Below, one piece after another: positions 1-9,901 of a stretch of 64,000 bases of DNA. How positions within the stretch are numbered: the stretch's first letter is position 1; every line of letters starts with the position of its first letter. The notes beneath the pieces are model-generated. The model was given only the letters and a program-made list of their open reading frames with translations, was not told where the DNA came from and searched no databases. Source of the stretch: Pseudomonadota bacterium (GTDB lineage: Bacteria > Desulfobacterota > Binatia > Binatales > Binataceae); contig JAJPKA010000020.1 in the NCBI GenBank assembly GCA_021323945.1, forward strand, positions 186,001 through 250,000, in the 5' to 3' direction. Both the position numbers and the translations under genes were made by a program.

Positions 1-115
1 CGCAATAGACCACCAGGCCGATGGCCACGGTCCAGGCCACCGCGTTGTGCAGCAGCGTCCGTTCAGTCCAGCTGCGCAGCCAACGCCATTTTGCCGGGCG
101 CTGCGATCCGGACAT
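1..115 (-). CDS. N-terminal fragment of a membrane protein truncated by the window edge
   Basis: Minus-strand ATG at 113-115 reads MSGSQRPAKWRWLRSWTERTLLHNAVAWTVAIGLVVYC..., open to the window edge; basic N-terminus followed by a hydrophobic segment. Not in the ORF track because it is truncated. Confidence 0.45.
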   Translation of the reverse strand, partial: MSGSQRPAKWRWLRSWTERTLLHNAVAWTVAIGLVVYC

Positions 116-272
116 CAAGCAGTCTTAGGCGAGAGCCAAATTGCGATGGGCGACTGGTCTTGAGCTTCAGCGAGCCCGCGAGATGTAGGAAAATAGAGAA
201 CTGTATGGCTGCGCCGTTGCCAACTCATGGTTCGGCTACCTCGATGCTTTGCTCCTTGCACGGCTTTAGTTT

Positions 273-1172
273 ATGCATGAAATCTGGCCCAACTTCTTCC
301 TGGTCGGGGCGGCCAAGGCCGGTACCACCTCGATTTATGCCTACCTTTCCGAACACCCGCAGGTCTTCTTTCCTGCGATCAAGGAGCCGCATTTCTTTAC
401 CCAAGTCCGCCCGTCCCGTGAACTGCAATTTCTGATCGAAGCCATCAGCAAGCGCAGCGCATACCTCCGGCTCTACGCGTCAGCCGCCGGTCACCAAATA
501 ATTGGCGACGCCAGTCCATCGTATCTGTGGCATCCGGAAGTGCCAGAGCGGATTCGTGCTGAAGTCCCACAAGCTAAAATCGCCATTATTTTGCGTGACC
601 CTGTTGAAAGGGCTTATTCCCATTATCTCATGGACTACCGGGAGGGTGCGCAAAGCAGACCCTTCTATGAGGCGTTAGTGCACGACATGACGCGTCCCGA
701 CAAGGGGTGGGGGATTTCATACCTCTATTATGAGCTCGGTTTATATGCAGAACAGGTGGAACGTTATCTCGATACCTTCAAACCCGAGCGTGTCAAGGTT
801 ATGATGTTCGAAGACTTTCGCCGCGATCCCAGGGCGGTCTTATACGACCTCGCAAAGTTTCTCGAGCTTGATCCGCGGCCTTTGGCAAAAATTGACACAT
901 CCCGAAAGTACAATTCATATGCTGCGCCTCGCAACCAGGTGCTGCGGCGGTTGGCGGGCGCGAAGTTGTCTCGACTTCTGGGGCAGACTCTAGTGCCGCG
1001 CCGGCTGGGAGCCCTGGTCTTTGAACGCTTTTTTTTGAAGCAGGCCCCCAAACCCCCAATGGATCCTCGGGCTCGAGAGCTGCTCTGCTCGCTTTATAGT
1101 CCGGAGCTCGATCGACTGGAACGCTTGCTCGGGCGCGCGCTGCCGGAGTTGCGCCAGTCGTGGCAAACCTGA
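273..1172 (+). CDS. Sulfotransferase family protein (PAPS-type fold)
   Basis: 5'-PSB-like loop WPNFFLVGAAKAGTTSIYAYL, KEPHFF, and 3'-PB-like LRDPVERAYSHYLMD; close paralog of the protein at 40712-41656. Confidence 0.9.
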   Translation: MHEIWPNFFLVGAAKAGTTSIYAYLSEHPQVFFPAIKEPHFFTQVRPSRELQFLIEAISKRSAYLRLYASAAGHQIIGDASPSYLWHPEVPERIRAEVPQAKIAIILRDPVERAYSHYLMDYREGAQSRPFYEALVHDMTRPDKGWGISYLYYELGLYAEQVERYLDTFKPERVKVMMFEDFRRDPRAVLYDLAKFLELDPRPLAKIDTSRKYNSYAAPRNQVLRRLAGAKLSRLLGQTLVPRRLGALVFERFFLKQAPKPPMDPRARELLCSLYSPELDRLERLLGRALPELRQSWQT

Positions 1173-1271
1173 GTATTGGGTCCCAAGTCAGAGTGATTTG
1201 ACGGTGATATACTTTCTGCTAAGTTTAACGATTGTTTGAATCTCATAGCAACCACTGGAGGAGTCGCTGCG

Positions 1272-1556
1272 GTGAGGAGAATCGTACCCAGTTTAGCAGG
1301 CGTAGCGCTCGCGGCCGCCCTGACAGGCGGGCTCAAGCCCGGCATCGTGTTAGCCGCAAAGGTTGATTGCGCCAAAGTTATGGCGGAGCTAGATAGCGGC
1401 AAGAAGGTTAAAGAGGTAGCCGCTGATTTGAAGATTTCGGCTTCCAGCGTTTATCGTTGTCGACGTAATGCGCGCAAAGCAGCCACTGCCGCAGCGTCTG
1501 CTTCGAGTCCGACCGCTGCCAGCTCTACAAAGTCATCGCCTAGTCCACATCATTAG
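1272..1556 (+). CDS. Small protein with apparent signal peptide and an HTH-like segment
   Basis: GGAGGAG about 8 nt before GTG at 1272; VRRIVPSLAGVALAAALTGGLKPGIVLA signal-like N-terminus; CAKVMAELDSGKKVKEVAADLKISASSVYRCRR resembles a resolvase/Hin-type HTH; Ala/Ser-rich tail. Confidence 0.55.
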   Translation: MRRIVPSLAGVALAAALTGGLKPGIVLAAKVDCAKVMAELDSGKKVKEVAADLKISASSVYRCRRNARKAATAAASASSPTAASSTKSSPSPHH

Positions 1557-1560
1557 GTCG

Positions 1561-1621
1561 GACACCCAAGCGATGGGCTTGGTGTCTGGCTCCGCCCTTC
1601 CCGGCATCAAGCGGGAAGGGC
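1561..1621 (+). terminator. Two consecutive hairpins after the 1272-1556 ORF
   Basis: GACACCCAAGC/GCTTGGTGTC (one bulge) and perfect 10-bp GCCCTTCCCG-gcatcaag-CGGGAAGGGC; no strong T-run, and located between convergent genes. Confidence 0.5.
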
Positions 1622-1627
1622 GTGCTC

Positions 1628-2788
1628 CTAACAATCGGTTCTCGCTCCCGCTGTAAGGAGTGCAACTATTCGCCGATGACGACGAGGCCGGTGGCGGCGA
1701 TGGTAAGCAGCGCGATGCAGAAGCCGACGATGAACGATGCGCCGCGGCGCAAAATCGGTTCGGACCGGCGGCGGAGGGGGCGCTTCATCGTAGCGGAGGT
1801 CGGGGAAATACGCGTCCTGATATTGATCGACTTGTAACGCTGCGAGAAATTCGGCGTAGTAATTCTTCGAGGCGAAACCGAAGTGGGGGCCGTCGTAGTT
1901 GCGGATGATCTTGGCGAAATCATTAGCATATAGCTCGGCTGCCACTGCCATGCCCGCCGAGCCGTAATCATAAGCGGTGATCGCGAGGGGCCAGTTACCG
2001 AAAGTCAGGTAATTAGACCGCAACAACTTCGCGGCGGCGATCGTCTCAGCAGTCGGGTCCAGGCGGTCATCATGGTAGCGAGTAATACGCATGAATTGGC
2101 GACCGGTTCCAGACGTAAACTGCCATATTCCGACTGCGCCGGCACTGGAACGTGCCTGACTACTAAAACCCGACTCGACTTCCGCTAGGACTACAAGTTC
2201 CTTGGGCAATCCGGCATCGGCAAAGATTCGTTCCATCGATGGCCGATAGTAGCGACTGCGCAAAAGGCCCTCTCTGAACCGTTCACGCATTCCCTGCTGA
2301 ACCCGCAGATTTTGAGCTGCAGCAGCGTATGCGGACAACGGTTCACCTTGGAACAATTTCGCCACCTGGACCTCCTCATAGGTCGCAGGCGGCTGGCCGG
2401 ACGCTAACCGATTCAAGAGGTTGAAGAACTTGCCTTTGAGGTATCCGTTGACCGCATCGACTTCGGCGCGGCTGGGTGATCCCTCACCGGGGAGATGGAG
2501 CACCTGGTAGATGCGCCAGACCTTGTCGCGGTCCAAGATGATAAAGTCCCGCTCCCCGTATGCAGTAAAGACATCTACCCAAAATTTTATATTGGGTTCG
2601 ATCGATGCCGGTCTGGGAAATGGGAAGACTGCACTTACTTCCGAAGCCATCGCGACGATGAGCCCGCAGATGCTCGCGGCCAGCCCAACAGTTCGGATAA
2701 TCAGCAGGCGCGATCGTTCCAGGCGCGATGGTGCCAACCTCTGTCTCAGAGGCCCTGCTATGAATCTGCTCATTACGAGTTCCCCCAT
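1628..2788 (-). CDS. Lytic murein transglycosylase (SLT domain, MltD-like)
   Basis: MERIFADAGLPKELVVLAEVESGFSSQARSSAGAVGIWQFTSGTGRQFMRI and ITAYDYGSAGM are SLT-family motifs; N-terminal hydrophobic segment. Confidence 0.85.
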   Translation of the reverse strand: MGELVMSRFIAGPLRQRLAPSRLERSRLLIIRTVGLAASICGLIVAMASEVSAVFPFPRPASIEPNIKFWVDVFTAYGERDFIILDRDKVWRIYQVLHLPGEGSPSRAEVDAVNGYLKGKFFNLLNRLASGQPPATYEEVQVAKLFQGEPLSAYAAAAQNLRVQQGMRERFREGLLRSRYYRPSMERIFADAGLPKELVVLAEVESGFSSQARSSAGAVGIWQFTSGTGRQFMRITRYHDDRLDPTAETIAAAKLLRSNYLTFGNWPLAITAYDYGSAGMAVAAELYANDFAKIIRNYDGPHFGFASKNYYAEFLAALQVDQYQDAYFPDLRYDEAPPPPPVRTDFAPRRIVHRRLLHRAAYHRRHRPRRHRRIVALLTAGARTDC

Positions 2789-3192
2789 TCTAGTAGGGCC
2801 GAAATATATGGATATTCTTTGTAGCTTATTCCGTCAACGGGTTGCAGTAGGTATCTGAGGTGTAGAAGACGCGATAGCCTTCGGTGAGCATGCGCCGACC
2901 ACAGTTAGTTTGACTTATAACAACTTTTATTCGGAAGTTTTCGCAGGAATGATTAAGTAGGCAAGAACTATAAGGGGTTTCACTGCGAATCGGCGGTCTC
3001 CCCGCTTACATCATCAAATCTGAGCTTCACATCTCGTTTGTGCCGTGGAGTTCCGCTCAAAGCCGGCCGGTTCGAGCTAACTTCGAAGCCGATAGCGCTC
3101 CGGCACCGGAACCGGGCGGCTCAATCCGCAGGGACCGATCGACGTGGGCAAAGGTTCCCTGTAGGTAAGCTATTGAACTCAAGACCTGAATC

Positions 3193-4650
3193 CTAAGGTC
3201 GATAGTTAGGGGCCTCTTTGGTTACGAAGACATCGTGAACGTGGCTCTCGCGGACACCTGCGTCGGTGACGCGGATGAACCGCGCCCGTTGCCGTAGTTG
3301 AGTAAGATTGGCCGCACCTACGTACCCCATTCCGGCCTTGAGGCCTCCGACCAACTGTTCGATGTTCGAGGCGAGCGAGCCGCGGTGAGGTACCCGTCCT
3401 TCGATGCCTTCGGGGACGATCTTGCCCTCTGAGACACCCTCCTGACCGTAGCGGTCGCCGACTCGATCGTTCATTGCCCCCAGCGACCCCATCCCGCGAT
3501 ACAGCTTGTACGTGCGTCCCTGATAGAGAATAGTCTCGCCGGGACTCTCCTCGGTACCTGCGAACAGAGCCCCGATCATGACCGTGGACGCACCAGCGGC
3601 GAGCGCCTTGGTGATATCGCCCGAGAAACGGATACCACCATCGGCGATTATGGGGATGTTGCGCTCGTTCGCGATGCGTGCACAGTCGAAAATCGCGGTA
3701 ATCTGTGGAACCCCGACGCCGGATATCATTCTCGTTGTGCAGATCGAACCTGGTCCCATCCCAACGCGTAGCGCGTCAGCGCCCGCATCACTGAGGGCCT
3801 TGGCCGCCTCAGGCGTCGCGATGCTGCCGGCAACGACATCGATTTCGGGACATTCACGCTTGGTAGCCATCAACGCATCGATGACATTGCGCGAATGGCC
3901 GTGCGCGGCGTCGATGCATAGCACGTCGACTCCCGCTTTGCGCAAGGCGGCGGCGCGCTCCTCACGTTCAGGCCCGACTCCAATGGCTGCCCCAACCCGC
4001 AACCGCCCCATCGCGTCCTTGCTCGAAAAGGGGTAGCGGGTCGCCTTGTCCATATCCTTGATGGTGATCAGACCTCGCAGCCGGTTATGGGTATCGACAA
4101 TTGGCAACTTCTCGATGCGATGCTGCTGAAGAATCTCCTTGGCTTCCTCAAGGCTAATTCCTGGCCTTGCCGTGATCACGCGAGTTGTCATCACTTCGCG
4201 CACGGGCCGATCTAGCCGACGCTCGAAACGCAGGTCACGACTGGTAAGGATTCCGACGAGATGCTCCTGGACCACGACCGGCAAACCCGAAATGGCGTGC
4301 CGCTCCATGATCGCAAGCGCATCGCCAATTGGCTGGTCCGGATTGACCGTAATTGGATCGGCGATCATGCCACTTTCAAATTTTTTCACCGCTGCTACTT
4401 CGGCAGCCTGCCGTTCGATAGACAGATTTCGGTGGATGAAACCGATTCCCCCCAGTTGTGCAATGACGATCGCAGTGCGCGACTCGGTGACGGTATCCAT
4501 CGGGCTCGAGACCAGTGGAATATGAAGCGGAATACTTCGGCTAAGTTGCGTGGAAACGTCGCAACTCGAGGGGAGCAAGTCCGACATCTGAGGTATCAGA
4601 AGTACGTCATCAAAGGTGAGGCCCAGGCGGAGCTGCTCATACGGGAACAT
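3193..4650 (-). CDS. guaB: IMP dehydrogenase with CBS domains
   Basis: [24 protein letters not shown]-type motif, two CBS repeats, and active loop [21 protein letters not shown] at 4650 preceded by AGGAG is preferred over the longer ORF start. Confidence 0.97.
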   Translation of the reverse strand: MFPYEQLRLGLTFDDVLLIPQMSDLLPSSCDVSTQLSRSIPLHIPLVSSPMDTVTESRTAIVIAQLGGIGFIHRNLSIERQAAEVAAVKKFESGMIADPITVNPDQPIGDALAIMERHAISGLPVVVQEHLVGILTSRDLRFERRLDRPVREVMTTRVITARPGISLEEAKEILQQHRIEKLPIVDTHNRLRGLITIKDMDKATRYPFSSKDAMGRLRVGAAIGVGPEREERAAALRKAGVDVLCIDAAHGHSRNVIDALMATKRECPEIDVVAGSIATPEAAKALSDAGADALRVGMGPGSICTTRMISGVGVPQITAIFDCARIANERNIPIIADGGIRFSGDITKALAAGASTVMIGALFAGTEESPGETILYQGRTYKLYRGMGSLGAMNDRVGDRYGQEGVSEGKIVPEGIEGRVPHRGSLASNIEQLVGGLKAGMGYVGAANLTQLRQRARFIRVTDAGVRESHVHDVFVTKEAPNYRP

Positions 4651-4665
4651 CGCAATCTCCTGTAA

Positions 4666-4693
4666 CAAAAAAGCCTGCGGTCAAAACGCAGGC
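4666..4693 (-). terminator. Rho-independent terminator for the upstream minus-strand hydrolase
   Basis: On the minus strand GCCTGCG-ttttgac-CGCAGGC is followed by TTTTTT, immediately before the guaB RBS. Confidence 0.75.
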
Positions 4694-4807
4694 GCAAAAT
4701 TGAGATCATCAGAAGAAGGATCCGGAACGGCCATACTTTTAAGTAACAGATGCGAGAAAACAGGGCAATTATTCCCCGAGCAGGAAACATATAGAAAGGT
4801 TGCCGAC

Positions 4808-5635
4808 TCAACCGGCTCCGGGCTCGTCTTTATACAGAAGCAGTAGTTGCTCCCCGAGTGCACGAACCAGAAATCGCTGCATCTGAGCCACTGCTCGTTC
4901 CAGCCCGGCCCGGCCTATCAGCCAATGGCCACGGCCGGGCAAAGTCGCGAACTGCGCCCCGATCGCAGCGGCAAACTGGGCGGCCCGCTCGCCCGGCGCA
5001 ATGGGGTCGTTTTCACCGGTTATGATTATTCGCGGACCGGCTTCCTTGGCAATCGTCATGTGGCCAAGTGCAACTTCCTCGATTGCAAGTGGGTCCATTG
5101 GCACGAGACTTTTGATGAGCGCGCTGCGCTCAAAGGGAGTCGCATCTGATATCAGGTCGAGAATAGTGCGCCGGCGAGGAAGCGCGTATTTCGCGGGACG
5201 CCACAGCGACCATAGGTGCCGAGTCGACAACCGCGACCGAAGCCCAGGTAACCACGGGGCCAGGGCAACCGCTGCCCTCACATTCGAGGATTCGGCGATT
5301 TTTAGGGCGAGCAACCCGCCTAACCCGTGACCGGCTGCAATCGCGTCGGAACCTAGCTCGCCCAACGCTGCCAGAATTCTTGCAGCGTATGTGTCGAATG
5401 CGGCGGCCCCTTTGCCCCGTGTTCGACCCATTGGTGCACTTGCGAAGTCGAGCAGATAAACATCCCATCCAAGCGTGACGAGCTGACCGCCGATTAAACT
5501 CAGGTGTTGGGAGGAGGTGAACAGTTCCGGAAGAAGTACAATTGGCCAGGCAAACTTTCGTGTTTGTGGCCGTTGCAGCTGTGCGTGCAATCCGCCCAGT
5601 ACAACATCCATTGTGACGGCGGCCGCCCAAATCAA
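4808..5635 (-). CDS. Alpha/beta hydrolase family protein
   Basis: AAGHGLGGLLAL nucleophile-elbow-like segment, ITGENDPIAP acid region, GRGHWLIG histidine region; the elbow shows GHGLGG rather than GxSxG. Confidence 0.7.
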   Translation of the reverse strand: MIWAAAVTMDVVLGGLHAQLQRPQTRKFAWPIVLLPELFTSSQHLSLIGGQLVTLGWDVYLLDFASAPMGRTRGKGAAAFDTYAARILAALGELGSDAIAAGHGLGGLLALKIAESSNVRAAVALAPWLPGLRSRLSTRHLWSLWRPAKYALPRRRTILDLISDATPFERSALIKSLVPMDPLAIEEVALGHMTIAKEAGPRIIITGENDPIAPGERAAQFAAAIGAQFATLPGRGHWLIGRAGLERAVAQMQRFLVRALGEQLLLLYKDEPGAG

Positions 5636-5809
5636 GTGGATCGCGACAGCGGTCGCGAAAGAGAAAAGTTACATCAATCGCCTCACGCCTGACGTTTCGT
5701 GGCTCTAATTCGGAAGTGTGGACTGGTTGGCATGGCTGTGGTGGCGAAGAGTCGAATCAAGATTTGGTCAGCCCGAGCCTGCGCTGTCATTTGCTGCTAT
5801 TCGGATGAT

Positions 5810-5844
5810 GGAAGAAGGGCCCCCTTGAAAGGAACCCTTCTTCC
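5810..5844. other. Strong inverted repeat in an intergenic region
   Basis: Perfect GGAAGAAGGG ... CCCTTCTTCC 10-bp stem with a 15-nt loop. Confidence 0.5.
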
Positions 5845-5941
5845 GTTGGCGGGGCGACAAACCCCGGCTCATCTCGGCAGCAAGCCCGGCGTCGATCGAA
5901 ATGCCTTTCGCAATTTCAGGAAAGGCGAAATCTTAGTTAAC

Positions 5942-6046
5942 CTACTTCTTTTTAGTGGTTTTTTTGGTCGCTTTCTTTTTCATAGCACTCTTTAGCTTGG
6001 GTTTGGACTTAGTAGCTGCGGAACCGGGCTTCTTCATAGCTGCCAT
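5942..6046 (-). CDS. 34-aa Lys/Ala/Thr-rich small basic protein
   Basis: Minus-strand ATG with upstream AAGAGGAGGAAT Shine-Dalgarno; translation MAAMKKPGSAATKSKPKLKSAMKKKATKKTTKKK (14 Lys of 34). Below the ORF-track size cutoff. Confidence 0.55.
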   Translation of the reverse strand: MAAMKKPGSAATKSKPKLKSAMKKKATKKTTKKK

Positions 6047-6310
6047 TTCGCATTCCTCCTCTTGGGTCGCTGCTGCCGGACGAGCATTCAGCTCATAAGC
6101 AACTGACTTATTTGTGGGCGATTATAGAAATCTGTTATGCAGCAATCAAGTGCTTCACGGTGAAAATTTAGAAAGAAATTTTAAAGATGAATTACCTCTT
6201 TTTCGACATAGGCTTTTCCGCTTTTAAAATGGTGTTCAGGCATAAGCGGCATTGAATTGGATACACGCGGGTTTTACGATTTTAAAAAAAAGTGACTCTT
6301 AAGTGGAATT

Positions 6311-6595
6311 ATGCGACTCGATGTGGTCACGCTAATATTCGCAGTCCTCTTCGTTGGTTTGGGTATAGACGCCATTTGGGGAAGCTCGGGTCTGCTCGAC
6401 TTATTGCTTCTACGCCAACATAGCAACGCGTTAGCCGCCGAGCGCGACAAACTTCTTCAGGAAAATCGGGATTTGCTTAGTCGCATCGCTCGGCTTAAAT
6501 CGGACGATGATTATCTGCAGCAGCTGATCCGCCAAGATCTCGGTTACGCCAGACCTGACGAGTTCGTTTATCGCTTCCCGAAAGAATCGCGCTAA
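6311..6595 (+). CDS. ftsB: FtsB/DivIC-type septum formation initiator
   Basis: Single N-terminal TM, then coiled-coil (LAAERDKLLQENRDLLSRIARLKSDDDYLQQLIRQDLGYARPDEFVYRF). Confidence 0.82.
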   Translation: MRLDVVTLIFAVLFVGLGIDAIWGSSGLLDLLLLRQHSNALAAERDKLLQENRDLLSRIARLKSDDDYLQQLIRQDLGYARPDEFVYRFPKESR

Positions 6596-6638
6596 GACGT
6601 ACGAAATTTAATCTGAGCGCCAGTTCGCAAGTTGATAG

Positions 6639-7976
6639 CTAGAAACAACTGCGTGACAGTAATCCGTATGCGCGCGCGGTACGTGTGAGTTCTTCGCGAA
6701 AGTCGGGCGCTGCCAGATCGATCAGAGCCCGAGCCCGTTCGGGGACTGACTTACCCTTAAGATTAGTCAGTCCGTATTCAGTTACTACGTACATCACATC
6801 GCTGCGCGGGGTTGTCACGATGTTGGAATCGCTCAAGCGAGGGACGATTCGGCTTTCACGTCGGCCGTTGCGTTCGTAAACTGCGGACATACAGAGAAAA
6901 GCTTTGCCACCGCGTGAGGCATAAGCCCCGCGTATGAATTGCAGCTGCCCGCCCGTACCACTAATCTGTCGCAGGCCGGCCGACTCCGCGCAGACCTGGC
7001 CGGTTAAATCGATCTGGGCCGCATTGCAGATCGAAACCGCTCGCTCGTTCTGCATGATTCGATGGGGCAGGTTAGTGTAGTCTACCGGCCCGGCGAAACA
7101 AGCTGGATTTCGGTGGAGGAATTCATACAACTCCTGGGAGCCGGCAGCAAAACAGTAAGTCATCTGAAACCTGTCCAGGCTTTTGTGAGCTCCAGTGACT
7201 TTTCCGGCCTGATACAACTTCATTAGGGAATCGACGAACATTTCAGTGTGTACGCCAAGGTCTTTGACAGGTGAGTTGACTAGCAACTCGCAAACAGCAT
7301 TGGGCATTGCGCCGATCCCAACCTGCAGACACGCACCGTCTTCGATATGCGGCGCGATCAGCTCCGCGACTTTTTGTTCGGTCGGCCCGGCCGGCGGATT
7401 GAGCAAAGTCGGCAAGCTTCCCCGGCCACCGTCGATCACATAATCGACATCATCGATGTGCACGCCATTTTCGACGCCGTAGACATATGGCATGGATTCA
7501 TCAGTTTCGACGATAACGGTCCGCGCCTTCTCGGTCAGTGCCTTTTCATAAGTAACTGCTCCACCAAAGTTGAAGAAGCCATGAGAGTCGAGCGGGGTGG
7601 TTTTCAGGACCGCCACGTCCACCTCGAGGAAGCGCCGGTAATAGTCGGGTGCCTCGCCGAAGTTCATCGGGATATGATGGCAGAGGCCACGATCATGCAT
7701 TCGGCGCTCAACCGCGGAGAAGTACCACGAAAAATATTCGAGGTGGTGAGCCTCGGGATCGGCCTCGACCGCGGCGCGGGGGCGTAGCGCCAGACACCCG
7801 CGCACTTTCACTCCTTCCAGCTCCTGGATCCGAGCGGCCAACGCTTGGTCAAAGAGGTCCGGCTGGCCGAGGCCAAAACCATAATCTAGCCAGTCTCCTG
7901 ATTTTACCACCGCTGCAGCTTCCGCGGCGGAAACCGTCTTGCGCTTGAGTTCCGCGACAAATGACCTAGTCATCAC
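6639..7976 (-). CDS. Acetyl-CoA hydrolase/transferase family (CoA-transferase)
   Basis: LQVGIGAMPNAVCELL, VYVVTEYGLTNLKGKSVPERARALIDLAAPDFREEL typical of the acetyl-CoA hydrolase/4-hydroxybutyrate CoA-transferase family. Confidence 0.87.
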   Translation of the reverse strand: MMTRSFVAELKRKTVSAAEAAAVVKSGDWLDYGFGLGQPDLFDQALAARIQELEGVKVRGCLALRPRAAVEADPEAHHLEYFSWYFSAVERRMHDRGLCHHIPMNFGEAPDYYRRFLEVDVAVLKTTPLDSHGFFNFGGAVTYEKALTEKARTVIVETDESMPYVYGVENGVHIDDVDYVIDGGRGSLPTLLNPPAGPTEQKVAELIAPHIEDGACLQVGIGAMPNAVCELLVNSPVKDLGVHTEMFVDSLMKLYQAGKVTGAHKSLDRFQMTYCFAAGSQELYEFLHRNPACFAGPVDYTNLPHRIMQNERAVSICNAAQIDLTGQVCAESAGLRQISGTGGQLQFIRGAYASRGGKAFLCMSAVYERNGRRESRIVPRLSDSNIVTTPRSDVMYVVTEYGLTNLKGKSVPERARALIDLAAPDFREELTRTARAYGLLSRSCF

Positions 7977-8098
7977 TTTTCACCCGGACGAGCTCAGCTT
8001 GCCCAGCACGTCTGACTATCCACACTGTTTTTGTTGAGTTAGGCTGAACTTGACTGCTAACCCTGCTTAAGGTTTGTTTCATCGCGCGAATCAGATCA

Positions 8099-9373
8099 AT
8101 GCCACAATCTCGACCTCTGGCTCGACCCGCGACCACACAGAGTTCACGGGGCGCACTCACGATACTATTTGCCACGGTATTTGTGGATCTGCTGGGATTC
8201 GGCATCGTGATCCCCTTTTTGCCGCTATATGCCGCGCGCTTACAGGTGAGGGCTCTGGGCATTGGTTTGATCCTCTCGAGTTACTCCCTGACGCAGCTGA
8301 TATCAGCACCGTTACTCGGTAGTCTTTCCGACCGGTACGGCCGCCGCCCAGTCATCATACTAGGTTTGTTGGGTTCGTCCGTCAGTTACGTAATCTATGG
8401 CTTGGCCAACTCGTTCCTTGTGCTTCTGGCGTCACGTGCGGTTCACGGCGCGTGCGCCGGTACCGTGGCAACGGCCCAGGCTTATGTTGCCGACGTAACG
8501 AGTGACGCTGAGCGCGCGCATGGAATGGGGTTAATTGGAGCGGCTTTTGGGCTAGGTTTTGTACTGGGACCGGCAGTGGGAGGCCTGCTGGGACATGCCG
8601 ACTTGCGGGTTCCGGTTTTTTTTGCCGCCGCCATAACGTTTCTGAATTTCGTCTGCGCTGCTACTGTGCTGCCGGAGACTCACCGGAAAGCTGCAAGCCC
8701 GCAGCGTGGATGGCGGGCAATGAGCAGTCCGCTGCTAAGTTTACCGCGTCAATTGGCGCGTCATCGTTTGTGGCGTCTGTTTGCAACCGTTTTGCTTTTA
8801 ACCTCTGCAATGGCAGGCTTCGAGGCCACCTTTGCCGTGATGGTAGCGGCGGTTTACGGTTACAGCGCGCGCGAAATAGGCGAATTGCTTGCCTTCGCTG
8901 GTCTGCTGCAGGCATTAACGCAGGGCTATCTGCTGCGCAAAATGGTCGCGCGTCAGGGGGAAATTAAACTGATCCGCGCGGGAATACTCCTGTTTGCGGC
9001 CGGCATGGCGCCGATGGCGAACTGGCCGAACCGCCAACTACTTTGGCTGCTGATTGGAATGCTGTCGGTTGGTTACGGGCTGGCCAGCCCGTCACTCGCC
9101 AGCCTGATTTCGCTTAGCACACCCGCGCAGCTCCAGGGCGAAATCCTGGGGATTAATCAATCGGCACAATCGCTGGCCCGTATTTGCGGTCCGATTTTCG
9201 CCGGCTTCGTTTACCAGACCTTTGCGCCTGGCCGTGTGTATGTTGCAGGAGCAGCGACCACTTTAATTGCTCTTGCACTAATCGGGTCTACAAAGCTGAC
9301 GTTGGTAGGTCAGGAGAGCGATACAGGCGCTCCGCGGGGTGAGTTCGAGCACCACTCTCTTGGTGACGTATGA
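8099..9373 (+). CDS. MFS transporter (TetA-like)
   Basis: Twelve-TM pattern with SLSDRYGRRPVIILGLLGSS motif A and GLGFVLGPAVGGLLG motif C. Confidence 0.9.
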   Translation: MPQSRPLARPATTQSSRGALTILFATVFVDLLGFGIVIPFLPLYAARLQVRALGIGLILSSYSLTQLISAPLLGSLSDRYGRRPVIILGLLGSSVSYVIYGLANSFLVLLASRAVHGACAGTVATAQAYVADVTSDAERAHGMGLIGAAFGLGFVLGPAVGGLLGHADLRVPVFFAAAITFLNFVCAATVLPETHRKAASPQRGWRAMSSPLLSLPRQLARHRLWRLFATVLLLTSAMAGFEATFAVMVAAVYGYSAREIGELLAFAGLLQALTQGYLLRKMVARQGEIKLIRAGILLFAAGMAPMANWPNRQLLWLLIGMLSVGYGLASPSLASLISLSTPAQLQGEILGINQSAQSLARICGPIFAGFVYQTFAPGRVYVAGAATTLIALALIGSTKLTLVGQESDTGAPRGEFEHHSLGDV

Positions 9374-9460
9374 GCACAAGCGGCATAGAGCCACCAATGT
9401 AACTGGTCGAGGCCGAGGTTATTACCGTTCGGAACAGGAGGGATCGTCACGCTTAGCTGG

Positions 9461-9868
9461 GTGCTGGTTTTTCATCTTTTTGGCGTTGTGTTCTGGGTCG
9501 GAAGTTTGCTGATAGTCAGCAGCTTGATGGGACTTGTTGCGGACGAAGTGGGCGCCGCCCAGGAGCGTATGATTGTGGCCGCCAATCGACTTTTCATGGT
9601 CAGCGCAAACGTTGGGGCAGCCGTCACTATCGCGTTCGGCATCTTGGCTATAGTTGCGGAGCCAGCGGTTCTGACCCGCGGCTGGTTGCATCTGAAGCTG
9701 GCATTGGTGGTTCTGATGTTGGTCATTCACGCTCGTCTCTACCAACGCATTCGGGCTCTGAAAGAAGCACCGCTGACCGCAAGGAAGCGCGAGTTTTCAA
9801 CAATTCACGGGCTGATTAGTCTGTTGCTGCTGGGTATTCTCATGCTGGTTTTTCTGCGGCCCTTTTAG
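9461..9868 (+). CDS. HemJ/CopD-like small integral membrane protein
   Basis: Four-TM protein with FHLFGVVFWVGSL and GWLHLKLALVVLMLVIHARLYQR, resembling UPF0093/HemJ; start codon uncertain. Confidence 0.6.
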   Translation: MLVFHLFGVVFWVGSLLIVSSLMGLVADEVGAAQERMIVAANRLFMVSANVGAAVTIAFGILAIVAEPAVLTRGWLHLKLALVVLMLVIHARLYQRIRALKEAPLTARKREFSTIHGLISLLLLGILMLVFLRPF

Positions 9869-9901
9869 TTTGAACAAGCTCAGAACTAAAGAGGTTACAT
9901 T

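Noticed and set aside
3578-4525. Plus-strand ORFs opposite guaB
   Set aside because: Antisense to guaB, which is unambiguous.
5130-5630. 166-aa minus-strand ORF
   Set aside because: Alternative frame of the alpha/beta hydrolase; Arg-rich low-information sequence.
5699-5995. 98-aa plus-strand ORF
   Set aside because: Crosses the hairpin-rich intergenic region and opposes the 34-aa ORF with a good RBS; no protein family features.
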